Below are positions 1-7,156 of a stretch of 38,021 nt of DNA, one piece after another. A program made the translations under genes and the position numbers. How positions within the stretch are numbered: position 1 is the stretch's first letter; every line of letters begins with the position of its first letter. The stretch is from contig CAZACZ010000025.1 of the NCBI GenBank assembly GCA_964483695.1, forward strand, positions 1-38,021. Reading direction: 5' to 3'. This stretch comes from CAZACZ01 sp964483695. GTDB lineage: Bacteria; Deinococcota; Deinococci; Deinococcales; Trueperaceae. A model generated the notes under the pieces. It was given only the letters and a program-made list of their open reading frames with translations, had not been told where the DNA came from and made no database searches.

Positions 1-3
1 ACC

Positions 4-1161
4 TCAGGGCAGGACGGTGCGTTCCTCGTCGGCTGCTTCCTGCTTCGCCTTGCCGCGCTCCTTGCGGCGACCGCCGAAGAAGCCCTTCACCTTCTCGACC
101 ACCGTCTCGTGCTCGGCCACGCTCTCGCCGACGGCGGCGGCGTACGCCTCGAGGTGCTCGCGCGCCTCGGCCGACAGCCGCTGCGGCACCACGACCTTGG
201 CCAGCACCACCTGGTCGCCGTTGCCGACGCGCCGCAAGCGCGGCATCCCTCTGCCGCGCAAGCGGAACTCGGTCCCGGGCTGGGTGCCCGCTGGCACCTC
301 GAGGTCCTCCGGACCGTCCAGCGTGGGCACCTCGACGCGCATGCCCAGGGCCGCTTGGGCGAGGCCGAGGTCGAGGGTGTAGTAGAGGTCGTCGCCGTCG
401 CGCACCAGGTACGGGTGCGGTTCCATCTCGACGTAGAGGTAGAGGTCGCCGGAGGGGCCGCCGTCCACGCCGGCGTTGCCCTGGCGCGGCACGCGCAGTC
501 GGTAGCCGCCGTCGATGCCGCGCGGCAGCGACACGTCGATCTTCTCGTTGGTGGGCATGCGACCGCGACCGCTGCAGTGGCTGCATGGCGTGGTCACGAC
601 CTGGCCCTCGCCGTGGCAATCGGGGCAGGTGCGGGTGGTGACGACGGTGCCGAACAACGACTGGGCCTGCGCCCGCACCTGGCCGGCGCCTTGGCAGCGC
701 GGGCACGTGCTCTTGCCGTTCGAGCCGGGTTCTGCGCGGTCGCCGTGGCAGTGCGGGCACGCGGAGAGGCGATCCACCTCGACCTGCACCGTTGCCCCTT
801 CGCGCGCTTGCTCGAGGGTGACGCGAAGCTCGGCCTCGAGGTCCTCGCCCGCCCGCCCGCGGGTGCGACCGCGGCCGGGCGCAACGCCGCCACCGAAGAC
901 CGAGGCGAAGATGTCGAAGATGTCGCCGCTGAACGGGATGCCGGCTTCCTCGACGCTGCCGTAGCGGTCGTAGCGGGCGCGCTTCTCCGGGTCGGAGAGC
1001 ACCGCGTAGGCCTCGTTGATGGCCTTGAACTTCTCTTCCGCTTCGCGGTTCCCGGGGTTGCGGTCGGGGTGGTAGGCCAGCGCCAGCTTGCGGTAGGCGG
1101 CCTTGACCTCCTTGGCGTCGGCGCTGCGTTCGACCTCGAGAACGGCGTAGTAGTCGGTCAT
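4..1161 (-). CDS. dnaJ: Chaperone protein DnaJ (Hsp40)
   Basis: Co-chaperone that delivers unfolded clients to DnaK and stimulates its ATPase in the cytoplasm. The 385-residue product has a J domain (about residues 1-70) with the HPD motif at 31-33, then a Gly/Phe/Arg-rich stretch (about 75-105). The zinc region has four CxxC pairs (Cys135/138, 153/156, 179/182, 193/196), followed by the C-terminal client-binding domains. The first zinc repeat is degenerate: CPHCHGDR lacks the usual GxG. Length is normal for a type I DnaJ. The ATG at 1161 has no Shine-Dalgarno sequence. Instead a TATACT -10 element lies 9 bases upstream, which suggests a leaderless or nearly leaderless mRNA. No grpE or dnaK is visible in the window. 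Confidence 0.96.
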   Translation of the reverse strand: MTDYYAVLEVERSADAKEVKAAYRKLALAYHPDRNPGNREAEEKFKAINEAYAVLSDPEKRARYDRYGSVEEAGIPFSGDIFDIFASVFGGGVAPGRGRTRGRAGEDLEAELRVTLEQAREGATVQVEVDRLSACPHCHGDRAEPGSNGKSTCPRCQGAGQVRAQAQSLFGTVVTTRTCPDCHGEGQVVTTPCSHCSGRGRMPTNEKIDVSLPRGIDGGYRLRVPRQGNAGVDGGPSGDLYLYVEMEPHPYLVRDGDDLYYTLDLGLAQAALGMRVEVPTLDGPEDLEVPAGTQPGTEFRLRGRGMPRLRRVGNGDQVVLAKVVVPQRLSAEAREHLEAYAAAVGESVAEHETVVEKVKGFFGGRRKERGKAKQEAADEERTVLP

Positions 1162-1170
1162 GCGCCGGCC

Positions 1171-1189
1171 AGTATACCGGAGGCCTCCG
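1171..1189 (-). promoter_or_regulatory. dnaJ promoter (-10) with overlapping palindrome
   Basis: On the minus strand a TATACT -10 hexamer (1171-1176) ends 9 bases before the dnaJ ATG, so transcription should start at or next to the start codon. Directly upstream is the perfect 12-bp palindrome CGGAGGCCTCCG (1178-1189). It occupies the spacer and could be an operator. No clear -35 is seen. Confidence 0.5.
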
Positions 1190-1225
1190 AGGCTTCCGTT
1201 GCCCGCGGTCGAGGGGTTGGTGGAG

Positions 1226-1609
1226 TCAGCCTCCCTTGCGCGCCAACGACTGCAGACGACGCGCCGCTTCCTCGGCGCCGATCTCGCCCCGCTCGAGCAG
1301 GTCGAGGACTTCGCCGCGCTCCTCGGTCACGTCCGGGCCGGCTTCGTACCCCAGGGCCAGCAGCAGCTTCTCGAAGCGAAGGCGGATGGTGGGGTAGCTG
1401 AGGCCCAGGACGCGCTCGACCTCCTTGAGGTTGCCGCGGACCTTGACGAAGATGCGCAGGAACTCGAGGTTCTCCTCGGGCAGCAGCGCGAACTCGTTGG
1501 GAACGAAGCGGCCTTCGATGGTGATGCCGCTCGACTCGCACTCGAGCCGCGTCACCGTCAGCGGCGCTCCGGTGATGGGGCAGGCGGTGGGCATGGGCAG
1601 GTTCGCCAT
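1226..1609 (-). CDS. DUF2089 family protein, putative regulator
   Basis: A 127-residue protein of the DUF2089 family, recognised by the core NEF..L..E.LEFLRIFVKVRGNLKEVE followed by GLSYPTIR. This looks like a helix-turn-helix and suggests DNA binding. The family normally begins with a four-cysteine zinc ribbon. Here the pairs have decayed to CPIT and CESS, leaving one cysteine of each. The C-terminus (about residues 98-124) is a SHOCT-like two-helix motif, EVLDLLERGEIGAEEAARRL, which is also found in two other proteins of this operon. The ATG at 1609 is preceded by GAGGAG. It is the last gene of the 3894-1226 module, so it may regulate it; that role is inferred. Confidence 0.85.
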   Translation of the reverse strand: MANLPMPTACPITGAPLTVTRLECESSGITIEGRFVPNEFALLPEENLEFLRIFVKVRGNLKEVERVLGLSYPTIRLRFEKLLLALGYEAGPDVTEERGEVLDLLERGEIGAEEAARRLQSLARKGG

Positions 1610-1680
1610 GGAACGTTCTCCTCGTGGGGTTCTGCCATCGCGCCGCGGGGGGCGGCGCACAGCTGGGGCTCGGTCGGGGA

Positions 1681-2166
1681 TCAGTAGGGGATCAGGTCGA
1701 TGTGGGCAGTGTCGGTGCGCACCGAGACGTAGGGTTCGCCGGGAGGGATGCGCAGCACGTCGCGCAGCGCCCCGCCGGCCAAGTCGTTGGCGGTGGCCAG
1801 CAGCGCGGCGATGGGGGAGGGGGTTGCCGCAGGGGTGGTGGCGGTAGGGGCCGATGTGGCGTCGTCCGCGGCGCCGGGGGTGCCGGCGGTGGCGCCGGCG
1901 GTGGCGAGCCGCAAGGAACCGCCGGTCCGCTGCGACGCCTTGTCGATCGCCAAGCGCCAGCGCGCGGGGAGCCACGGCAGCAAGGCGTGCCCGAACGCCA
2001 CGGCGCCGAGCGCGAAGCCGACGAGGTCTTCCAGCGCGGACAGCGGCATACCCCAGGCGATGGTGCGCCGCTTCACGCGCACGCGCACGACCAGGAAGCG
2101 CGGGCGGACCTCGTCGAGGTACGCGCGCAGGCCCTCCTGGTCGAGGCGCCGCGGAAGCAGCATCAC
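1681..2166 (-). CDS. Hypothetical protein, operon member
   Basis: Unrecognised 161-residue protein. The N-terminal half is basic with a short hydrophobic stretch (about residues 47-66, around LVGFALGAVAFGHALLPWLP) that could be a membrane-associated helix. A low-complexity Ala/Thr/Pro/Ser linker follows (about 90-117), then a compact C-terminal segment ending RTDTAHIDLIPY. Its GTG start overlaps the stop of the preceding SHOCT-like gene as GTGA, and an in-frame ATG follows immediately, so the start could be 2163. The 71-bp gap to the DUF2089 gene suggests one transcript. Translational coupling implies it works with the SHOCT/DUF4097 proteins. I assign no function. Confidence 0.75.
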   Translation of the reverse strand: MMLLPRRLDQEGLRAYLDEVRPRFLVVRVRVKRRTIAWGMPLSALEDLVGFALGAVAFGHALLPWLPARWRLAIDKASQRTGGSLRLATAGATAGTPGAADDATSAPTATTPAATPSPIAALLATANDLAGGALRDVLRIPPGEPYVSVRTDTAHIDLIPY

Positions 2167-2597
2167 ACCACCTCGATGACGATGTGCGCGGCTCCCTTGC
2201 CTTCGCTGGCGTCGGTCTCGATGTCGACCAGGCGCCCCTCGGGCACCTCGTCGCCGAGCTCTTGCAGCATCGTCGCCAAGTCGATCCCTTGCTCGTCGAG
2301 TTCGGCTCGGGCGTCCGGCGGCATGAAGCGCATCGCGAACTTGGCCAGCGAGAGCGGGACGTTGACGCGCACCTTGGCGCCCTTCCCGCCTTCCTCGTCG
2401 GCCTGGGCGTCGATGATGACGCGCAGCAGGCGCGCGGGACGCTTCGGTGCCGGCGGGGAGACGGGGCGTTCGGGTGCGGGTGGTCGTGGCGGCCCGGCGT
2501 CGACGATGGCCCGCAGCAGGTTCGTGGCCTCGTCCACCGAGATGGTGCCGGCGGCAAGCATGTCCAGGATGCGGCGGCGTTCGTCGTTGTCAGCCAT
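2163..2597 (-). CDS. SHOCT-like domain protein
   Basis: A 144-residue protein starting at an ATG that overlaps the end of the DUF4097 gene by 8 bases (ATGGCTGA). Residues about 5-32 form a SHOCT-like helical motif with the pattern ILDMLAAGTISVDEATNLL. A Pro-rich linker follows (about 36-50), then an alpha/beta domain (about 54-144) containing LLRVIIDAQ and ending in AAHIVIEVV. This resembles small proteins often encoded beside DUF4097/YvlB-type proteins in Gram-positive and Deinococcota genomes. The association is recalled, not searched. No signal peptide or membrane segment is visible. Probably a cytoplasmic partner of the DUF4097 protein. Confidence 0.8.
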   Translation of the reverse strand: MADNDERRRILDMLAAGTISVDEATNLLRAIVDAGPPRPPAPERPVSPPAPKRPARLLRVIIDAQADEEGGKGAKVRVNVPLSLAKFAMRFMPPDARAELDEQGIDLATMLQELGDEVPEGRLVDIETDASEGKGAAHIVIEVV

Positions 2598-3603
2598 GGC
2601 CCACCTCCACGTCGACGTCACCGGTGGTGACGTGGATCTGCAGTTCGGCCGCGCCGTCGCCGAGGGTCCCGACGACGCGGTCGCCCAGACCCTTGCGCTC
2701 GGTGGTGAAGGCCGGTCCGTGCCCTTCGGCGTCGCCGATCGAGACGCTGCCGTCGACGCGCACGCTGGAGCCCGGCTGCAGCACGACCTTGACGTCGCCG
2801 GTCGCGGAGGCGATGCGGTGACGTCCTTCGGTAAGCAGCAACCGCACGGAGATGTCGCCCGCCGCGCTCTGCAGGTCGATGCCCCGCAGGGCGTCGGCAC
2901 GCAGATCGCCGGCGCTCAGTCGGCCGCGCAGGTACGGAACGCCGTGAAGGCGCACGTCGCCTGCGCGCATGGAGAGGTCGACGCCATGACCGTCCGGGAC
3001 CACCACCTGCACCCGCCCGCTACGCATCTGCGTCAGGAAGCGATCGAGGAACCCCCCGCCTTCTGGCCGGAAGCTCACCCGGAAGTCGGCGCCTTCGCGC
3101 TCTACGCTCACGCTCCCCGGTGCGCCCGTGACCTGCGGCTCGTGCAGGGCCGGGTCGACGCGCACCTCGAGGTCGCCGGCGAGCATCGAGACGTGGACCC
3201 AAGGGGTGGTGGGCGGAGCGGGCGTGGCGGTGGGGGCGTCCGGGGTGGGTTCGGGGGTGGCAGGTCCACTCGCGGCACCTTCGGGTTGGGTGCCGGCAGG
3301 TCGGGCGGCCGCCGGTTGGGTAGCGGCGGGTTGGGTAGCGGCGGGTTGGGTGGCCTCGGGTCGGGCGGCCGCCGGTTGCGTCGGTGCCGGCTCGGTGGCC
3401 GCCGGCTGGCCGACGCCGGCCGGGTTCGCCGCGCCCGCGGCGGCCGAAGGGTCGTGCATCTGCCGGTCGATCGCTCGAGCTTCCTGCCCGATGCGGGCGT
3501 CCGCGTCGTCGACCTCACGTAGCACTTGGATCAGACGCTCGCCCTCCTCGGCCGTGATGCGCCCCTCGCGGACCATCTGGTGGATGCGTTCGATGTCGCT
3601 CAT
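2590..3603 (-). CDS. DUF4097-type beta-repeat protein with SHOCT-like N-terminus
   Basis: A 337-residue protein in three parts. Residues 1-35 are a SHOCT-like helical motif (IHQMVREGRITAEEGERLIQ). Residues 51-134 are a low-complexity Ala/Pro/Thr/Gln linker with tandem TQPAA units. Residues 135-337 are a beta-repeat domain with recurrent strands such as VSMLAGDLEVRV, LSMRAGDVRLHG and ASATGDVKVVL, the pattern of DUF4097/YvlB proteins and the C-terminus of LiaX. In Firmicutes such proteins take part in envelope-stress responses; a similar role here is inference. There is no signal peptide. The start is supported by AAGGAG upstream. Overlaps the next gene by 8 bases. Confidence 0.88.
   Translation of the reverse strand: MSDIERIHQMVREGRITAEEGERLIQVLREVDDADARIGQEARAIDRQMHDPSAAAGAANPAGVGQPAATEPAPTQPAAARPEATQPAATQPAATQPAAARPAGTQPEGAASGPATPEPTPDAPTATPAPPTTPWVHVSMLAGDLEVRVDPALHEPQVTGAPGSVSVEREGADFRVSFRPEGGGFLDRFLTQMRSGRVQVVVPDGHGVDLSMRAGDVRLHGVPYLRGRLSAGDLRADALRGIDLQSAAGDISVRLLLTEGRHRIASATGDVKVVLQPGSSVRVDGSVSIGDAEGHGPAFTTERKGLGDRVVGTLGDGAAELQIHVTTGDVDVEVGHG
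3283..3381. repeat. 15-bp tandem repeat coding for TQPAA units
   Basis: Near-identical 15-bp units (plus-strand core ggttgggtagcggcg) encode the TQPAA/TQPAAARP repeats in the linker of the DUF4097 protein, about residues 75-107. Such repeats can change copy number by slippage. Confidence 0.8.
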
Positions 3604-3631
3604 CTTCGTCGGCTCCTTCGCGACCAGCGCG

Positions 3632-3657
3632 GCGTCGCCCGTGGAGGCGGGCGACGC
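3632..3657 (-). promoter_or_regulatory. Intergenic hairpin before the DUF4097 gene
   Basis: Arms GCGTCGCCC (3632-3640) and GGGCGACGC (3649-3657) form a 9-bp stem with an 8-base loop, in the 63-bp gap between the small first gene and the DUF4097 gene. No T-tract follows. It may be an attenuator, a processing site or an mRNA stabiliser. Confidence 0.4.
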
Positions 3658-3666
3658 GGGGCTGGT

Positions 3667-3894
3667 CTAGTTCAAGCGGGCGGCGTTGGCGCCGCGGCGG
3701 ACGGGCGTGGCTGCGGTGTGCCCGGCGTAACCGGCTGCTCGCTCCAGGCGTTCGGCCAGGACGCGGAGGGCGCGGGCGATGCGAAGGGCGAAGGTGGGTC
3801 GAGCTTCACGGGCGCGTCGGATGTCGTGCGCCTCCGCCCGAAGTTCGGCCACGTGGGCGGCTGCGTGCTTCTCCATCAGGTTCAGGCTGATCAT
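3667..3894 (-). CDS. Small helical hypothetical protein (75 aa)
   Basis: I place the start at the ATG at 3894, preceded at proper spacing by AAGGAGG and 22 bases after a near-consensus -10. A reading that starts further upstream would run through the promoter. The 75-residue product is rich in Ala, Arg and Glu and predicted largely helical, with heptad-like segments (HVAELRAEAHDIRRAREA and LRIARALRVLAERLERAA). It ends in a basic tail. There is no signal peptide or recognisable family. As first gene of the module that includes the SHOCT, DUF4097 and DUF2089 proteins, it could be a DNA-binding or coiled-coil accessory protein. That is speculation. Confidence 0.65.
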   Translation of the reverse strand: MISLNLMEKHAAAHVAELRAEAHDIRRAREARPTFALRIARALRVLAERLERAAGYAGHTAATPVRRGANAARLN

Positions 3895-3915
3895 CCTCGT
3901 CGCCTCCTTGAGAGG

Positions 3916-3957
3916 ATGATAGGTCCATGTTCCTGATTTGTCAAGTTTGACTTTGAC
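3916..3957 (-). promoter_or_regulatory. Near-consensus promoter with operator-like repeats
   Basis: On the minus strand: -35 TTGACA (3939-3944), a 17-base spacer and -10 TATCAT (3916-3921), in an AT-rich island of a very GC-rich region. The -35 overlaps the inverted repeat GTCAA-GT-TTGAC (3940-3951). The half-site TTTGAC is repeated directly at 3946-3951 and 3952-3957. This arrangement suggests repressor control of the downstream operon. Confidence 0.8.
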
Positions 3958-3976
3958 GATTAGCAATCGCGACTTG

Positions 3977-4939
3977 TCATACGCCGCTTCGTCGCTCCAG
4001 CACGTACGCGCCTCGTCGGAAGCCGGTCACGAGGTAGCCCGCTTCGACGCGCGCCTGCATCGCAGACGCGACGGCACGGCGCCACCGCGCGGCCCGTTCC
4101 GGCGCCGCGCGCAGCAGCGTGGTGACGTCGCTGGGAACCGCCACGCGAAGTCGTGCCGCGTCCCCGGCGTCGGCGACGATCGGCTCGGCCTCGATACCGG
4201 CTCCCGAGGCGCGCACGAGCCACGCTTCCTCGGCGCGATCGGCTGCGTCGACGGCGGGCTCGGCGTCGGGCTCGGCGCTGGCGGCTGGCTCGGCGCCGGC
4301 GGCGGTAGGCGACTCCGCACCGCCAGGCGGAGGTTCCGCACCGCCGTTCGCGGCGCCCCGCCGCGCCTCCCACCGTGCCGCCCGTGTCGCCACGCGGTCC
4401 GACGCGAGGTCCCACGACGCCAGGAGTCGATCGCTTGGCTGGTCGCCACCGAGGGGGCCGGTCATGGGGCCGTAGAAATCGGGGAGGTACTCCACGGCCA
4501 CGGCCCCGAGGTGCTCGAGGTTGAGCCGCGCGTTGCGCGCCTGGAGGGGGTCGAAGGTCCAGGTCACCCATGCGAGCTCGCGCTCGAGGCACCAGTCCCG
4601 CTGGAACCACTTGAGCGCCTGCCCGACGCCGAGCCCCCGGGCCGCAGGCACCACGGCCAGCATGTGCGAGTGCAACCCCGCGCCGCGCATCCCGCGGCCG
4701 TGGGGCAGCGCCACGAACCCGTACGCGAACGCCACCATGGCGTCGCCGCGGAACGCGCCGACGACCATCCCGCCGGCGTGGTGGGCGGCACGCAGGAGAC
4801 TCGAAGGGACGACCTCCAGGTCGTCGGTTCCCCACACCTCGGCCTGGATCCGCTCGGCCTGGCGGCACTCCTCCACCGTGAGCAGCGGACGGATCTCGAA
4901 CCCTTCGTGGAGGTGCGGGCGTGACGGTTGCTCGGGCAT
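3977..4939 (-). CDS. GNAT-family N-acetyltransferase (COG3375-like)
   Basis: A 320-residue protein with a GNAT fold over about residues 12-190. The acetyl-CoA-binding strand and loop appear as SHMLAVVPAARGLGVGQAL, the R/Q-x-x-G-x-G/A region of the family. Then comes WVTWTFDPLQARNARLNLEHLGA, typical of the COG3375 group of predicted acetyltransferases (assignment from memory). A low-complexity Ala/Glu/Pro segment (about 200-238) separates it from a C-terminal domain that ends LVTGFRRGAYVLERR. Substrate unknown. The ATG at 4939 lacks a strong Shine-Dalgarno, and a GTG at 5035 would overlap the fur gene. The ATG gives a clean 58-bp intergenic gap and fits the start of homology. Confidence 0.82.
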   Translation of the reverse strand: MPEQPSRPHLHEGFEIRPLLTVEECRQAERIQAEVWGTDDLEVVPSSLLRAAHHAGGMVVGAFRGDAMVAFAYGFVALPHGRGMRGAGLHSHMLAVVPAARGLGVGQALKWFQRDWCLERELAWVTWTFDPLQARNARLNLEHLGAVAVEYLPDFYGPMTGPLGGDQPSDRLLASWDLASDRVATRAARWEARRGAANGGAEPPPGGAESPTAAGAEPAASAEPDAEPAVDAADRAEEAWLVRASGAGIEAEPIVADAGDAARLRVAVPSDVTTLLRAAPERAARWRRAVASAMQARVEAGYLVTGFRRGAYVLERRSGV

Positions 4940-4997
4940 GCTCGGGGGCGCTCGCCGACCGGGAGATCGCAGCGTGGCGACGCTCCCTACCTTGCGA

Positions 4998-5534
4998 TCA
5001 GGCCGCCTCGTCGCCGGACTCGGGATCGGGGACACGCTCGGAACGCAGGTCGGCGTCGCGCTTGGCGCGGGCGGCCTTGGCCTTGGGCGAGACGCCGCTG
5101 AAGCTCAGGCGCGGCTCGTCCACGACCCAGCCGGTCGTGGCTTCGATCTGTTCCTTGAGGTACCGACCCAGCGGCTTGCCGTCGATCATGGGTGCCGGCA
5201 TGTCGAGGACCTCGCCGGTCTCGCGGCAGACGACATGGTAATGCGGCGTCACGTTGCTGTCGTAGAGCGACTGCCCGGACGCGCCTTTGAAGCCCCGCAC
5301 GAGGCCCGCATCGCTCAGCGCCGCGAGGTTGAGGTACACCGTCGAGAGGCTGAGGTCTTCGCCGCGGCTCTTGAGGTCGACGTAGAGGCTCTCTGCGCTC
5401 ACGTGCCGATCCCTCTCGAGCAAGTACCCGAGGATCACTTCGCGCGGCCGGCTGTATCGAAGGCCGTACTGCTTGAGCACGTCGCGGAGATCGCGTTCGA
5501 TGCCATGCGGATGATCGTGTTGCCGCTGCTCCAT
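4998..5534 (-). CDS. Fur/PerR-family metal-responsive regulator
   Basis: A 178-residue winged-helix regulator. Residues about 15-85 are the DNA-binding domain (LKQYGLRYSRPREVILGYLL, then SLSTVYLNLAALSDAGLV). The dimerisation domain begins with the metal-binding HYHVVC. The usual structural CxxC zinc pair after it is missing: only one cysteine remains (VVCRETG) and there is no C-terminal pair. That points to a Fur-family member without the structural zinc site. The N-terminus is His-rich (HDHPHG). The C-terminal 30 residues are a basic/acidic tail beyond the family core. The start at 5534 has an upstream GAGAGGCGAG. Whether it senses iron, peroxide, zinc or manganese cannot be told from sequence. 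Confidence 0.88.
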   Translation of the reverse strand: MEQRQHDHPHGIERDLRDVLKQYGLRYSRPREVILGYLLERDRHVSAESLYVDLKSRGEDLSLSTVYLNLAALSDAGLVRGFKGASGQSLYDSNVTPHYHVVCRETGEVLDMPAPMIDGKPLGRYLKEQIEATTGWVVDEPRLSFSGVSPKAKAARAKRDADLRSERVPDPESGDEAA

Positions 5535-5601
5535 GGGCCGGACTCGCCTCTCGTTGGCACGGGATCCGGGCTTCGTGCCGGCGCCGCACCGTGATGGGCG
5601 C

Positions 5602-5629
5602 ATCGTAGCATGGTCGGAATCCTTCCGAC
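5602..5629 (-). promoter_or_regulatory. Putative fur-gene promoter and palindromic operator
   Basis: An extended -10 (TGC TACGAT, hexamer 5602-5607) on the minus strand lies 67 bases before the regulator's ATG. Just upstream is the inverted repeat GTCGGAA-TCC-TTCCGAC (5613-5629; 7-bp arms, 3-bp centre), which covers the spacer and -35. Autoregulation is plausible. Confidence 0.5.
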
Positions 5630-5779
5630 TTCTTGGGGCCGACGCGTCGGTGCCGCGCGAGGCACCCGTCGTGCCCGTCCCATCGGAACCCGTTGGGCAC
5701 GAACCGCGCCGCGAACCGTGACACGGACCGGCCCCGTACCCAGGCCCACACGTCGCTCGGGGAGCGGCACGCGGCCGCA

Positions 5780-5815
5780 CGATCCGGCGCCGACACGCGC
5801 GTCCGCGCCGGATCG
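5780..5815 (-). terminator. Hairpin downstream of mdh
   Basis: Perfect 11-bp inverted repeat CGATCCGGCGC (5780-5790) / GCGCCGGATCG (5805-5815) with a 14-base loop, starting 15 bases past the mdh stop. There is no T-run, so it is either a GC-type terminator or a 3'-end stabiliser. Confidence 0.5.
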
Positions 5816-5830
5816 GTCCTCGCGCTCTGG

Positions 5831-6808
5831 CTAGATCAGGTCGGCGACCGCCGTCCGCTCCTCGAGCAGCTCCTGCTCGCTGGCGCGCATCCGGGCGACG
5901 ACGTCGGGACTGCACGCCAGGCCCTCGACGACCTGGATGGCTCCGCCTCGGGCGGTGACGGGGTACGAGTACACGATCCCCTCGGCGATGCCGTACTGCC
6001 CCACGCTGGGGATGCCCATGCTCACCCAGTCGCCCTCCGCGGTGCCGAGCGCCCAACTGCGCATGTGGCCGATGGCGGCGTTCGCGGCCGAGGCGGCACT
6101 CGACGCGCCGCGTGCGTCGATGATGGCCGCACCGCGCTTCTGCACGGTGGGGACGAAGGTCTCGCGCACCCAGACGTCGTCGACGAACTCGGTCGCGGCC
6201 TTGCCTGCCACCGTGGCGTGCGACAGGTCGGGCACCTGCGTGCTGGAGTGGTTGCCCCAGATGATCATGCGCTTGACGTCGGTGACGTGAGCGCCCGCCC
6301 TCACCGCGAGTTGGCTGACGGCCCGGTTGTGATCCAGCCGCGTCATGGCGGTGAACTGGCTCGGGTGCAGGTCCGGGGCGTTCTTCATCGCGATGAGGCA
6401 GTTGGTGTTGGCCGGGTTCCCTACCACCAGGATCCGGACGTCGCGCGCCGCGTGATCGTTCAGCGCCTTGCCCTGCACCGTGAAGATCGCGCCGTTGGCC
6501 TGCAGCAGGTCCTTGCGCTCCATGCCCGGACCGCGCGGGCGCGAACCCACCAGTAGCGCGTAGTTCGCGTCGCGGAACGCGACGTTGGGATCGTCGGAAG
6601 TCACCACGCCGCGCAGGAGCGGGAAGGCGCAATCCTCGAGCTCCATCACCACGCCGTCCAGGGCCTTCATCGCCGGCGGGATCTCGAGCAACTGCAAGAT
6701 GACGGGTTGGTCCGGGCCCAGCATCTCGCCGGACGCGATGCGGAACAGCAGGGCGTATCCGATCTGGCCGGCTGCACCCGTGACGGCCACGCGAACGGGT
6801 TGGTTCAT
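5831..6808 (-). CDS. mdh: Malate dehydrogenase
   Basis: NAD-dependent oxidation of malate to oxaloacetate in the TCA cycle. The 325-residue protein has the N-terminal Rossmann motif GAAGQIGYALLFRIASGEM. Other visible features are the adenine-side acidic region LLEIPPAMKALDGVVMELED, the NAD-contact VVGNPANTNCLIAM, the substrate Arg/Asp-His relay region (TRLDHNRA) and the catalytic-histidine region IIWGNHSSTQVPD. This is the cytosolic-type MDH of Thermus and Deinococcus, at normal length (about 327). The start at 6808 has GAGGTGA eight bases upstream. Monocistronic, with its own hairpin downstream. Confidence 0.96.
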   Translation of the reverse strand: MNQPVRVAVTGAAGQIGYALLFRIASGEMLGPDQPVILQLLEIPPAMKALDGVVMELEDCAFPLLRGVVTSDDPNVAFRDANYALLVGSRPRGPGMERKDLLQANGAIFTVQGKALNDHAARDVRILVVGNPANTNCLIAMKNAPDLHPSQFTAMTRLDHNRAVSQLAVRAGAHVTDVKRMIIWGNHSSTQVPDLSHATVAGKAATEFVDDVWVRETFVPTVQKRGAAIIDARGASSAASAANAAIGHMRSWALGTAEGDWVSMGIPSVGQYGIAEGIVYSYPVTARGGAIQVVEGLACSPDVVARMRASEQELLEERTAVADLI

Positions 6809-6927
6809 GGTGTCACCTCGGTTCGTTCGCGGCACGTGGCTCGCCACGCGCACGCGTGCGCTCGTAGCGGACCCACCGCCGGGAACGGGGTCGTCCCTGG
6901 CGCGAAGGGTACCGCCATCACGCGGGC

Positions 6928-6933
6928 ATCGTA
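6928..6933 (-). promoter_or_regulatory. Possible mdh promoter, extended -10
   Basis: TGG TACGAT on the minus strand (hexamer 6928-6933) is the only good -10-like element in the 6809-7059 intergenic stretch. No clear -35 is present. It would give a leader of about 115 bases. The match to the TGnTACGAT before the Fur-family gene adds some weight. Apart from this and parS, I see nothing else in 6809-7242. Confidence 0.35.
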
Positions 6934-7059
6934 CCACCGGCCCAACGACGGCTTCGGACCGGCCTCGGCGTTGTCGTAGTCGCATGGGTCCGGGGCGGGA
7001 CGCGGTAGTTGGGACCGGTGCGGGGCGCAAGCGCGCCGCGCGCACCACGGATCACGCCG

Positions 7060-7075
7060 TGTTTCACGTGAAACA
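7060..7075. other. parS site 1 (ParB centromere)
   Basis: Exact 16-bp consensus parS, TGTTTCACGTGAAACA, in the intergenic region between parB and mdh. Confidence 0.97.
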
Positions 7076-7156
7076 ACCTGCGGTTGGGCCGTCACCGACA
7101 CGAGCGAGGCGGCGTTCGTAGGTCGCCCGGCGGTACGTCCGGGGGTCACGATCGCC

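Noticed and set aside
109..1401. Long open frame antisense to dnaJ
   Set aside because: Product is His/Ala/Arg/Val-rich with no family features and mirrors the dnaJ codons; an effect of high GC content.
1624..3522. 632-codon open frame on the plus strand across the DUF4097 module
   Set aside because: Arg/Gly/Ala low-complexity shadow of four well-supported minus-strand genes.
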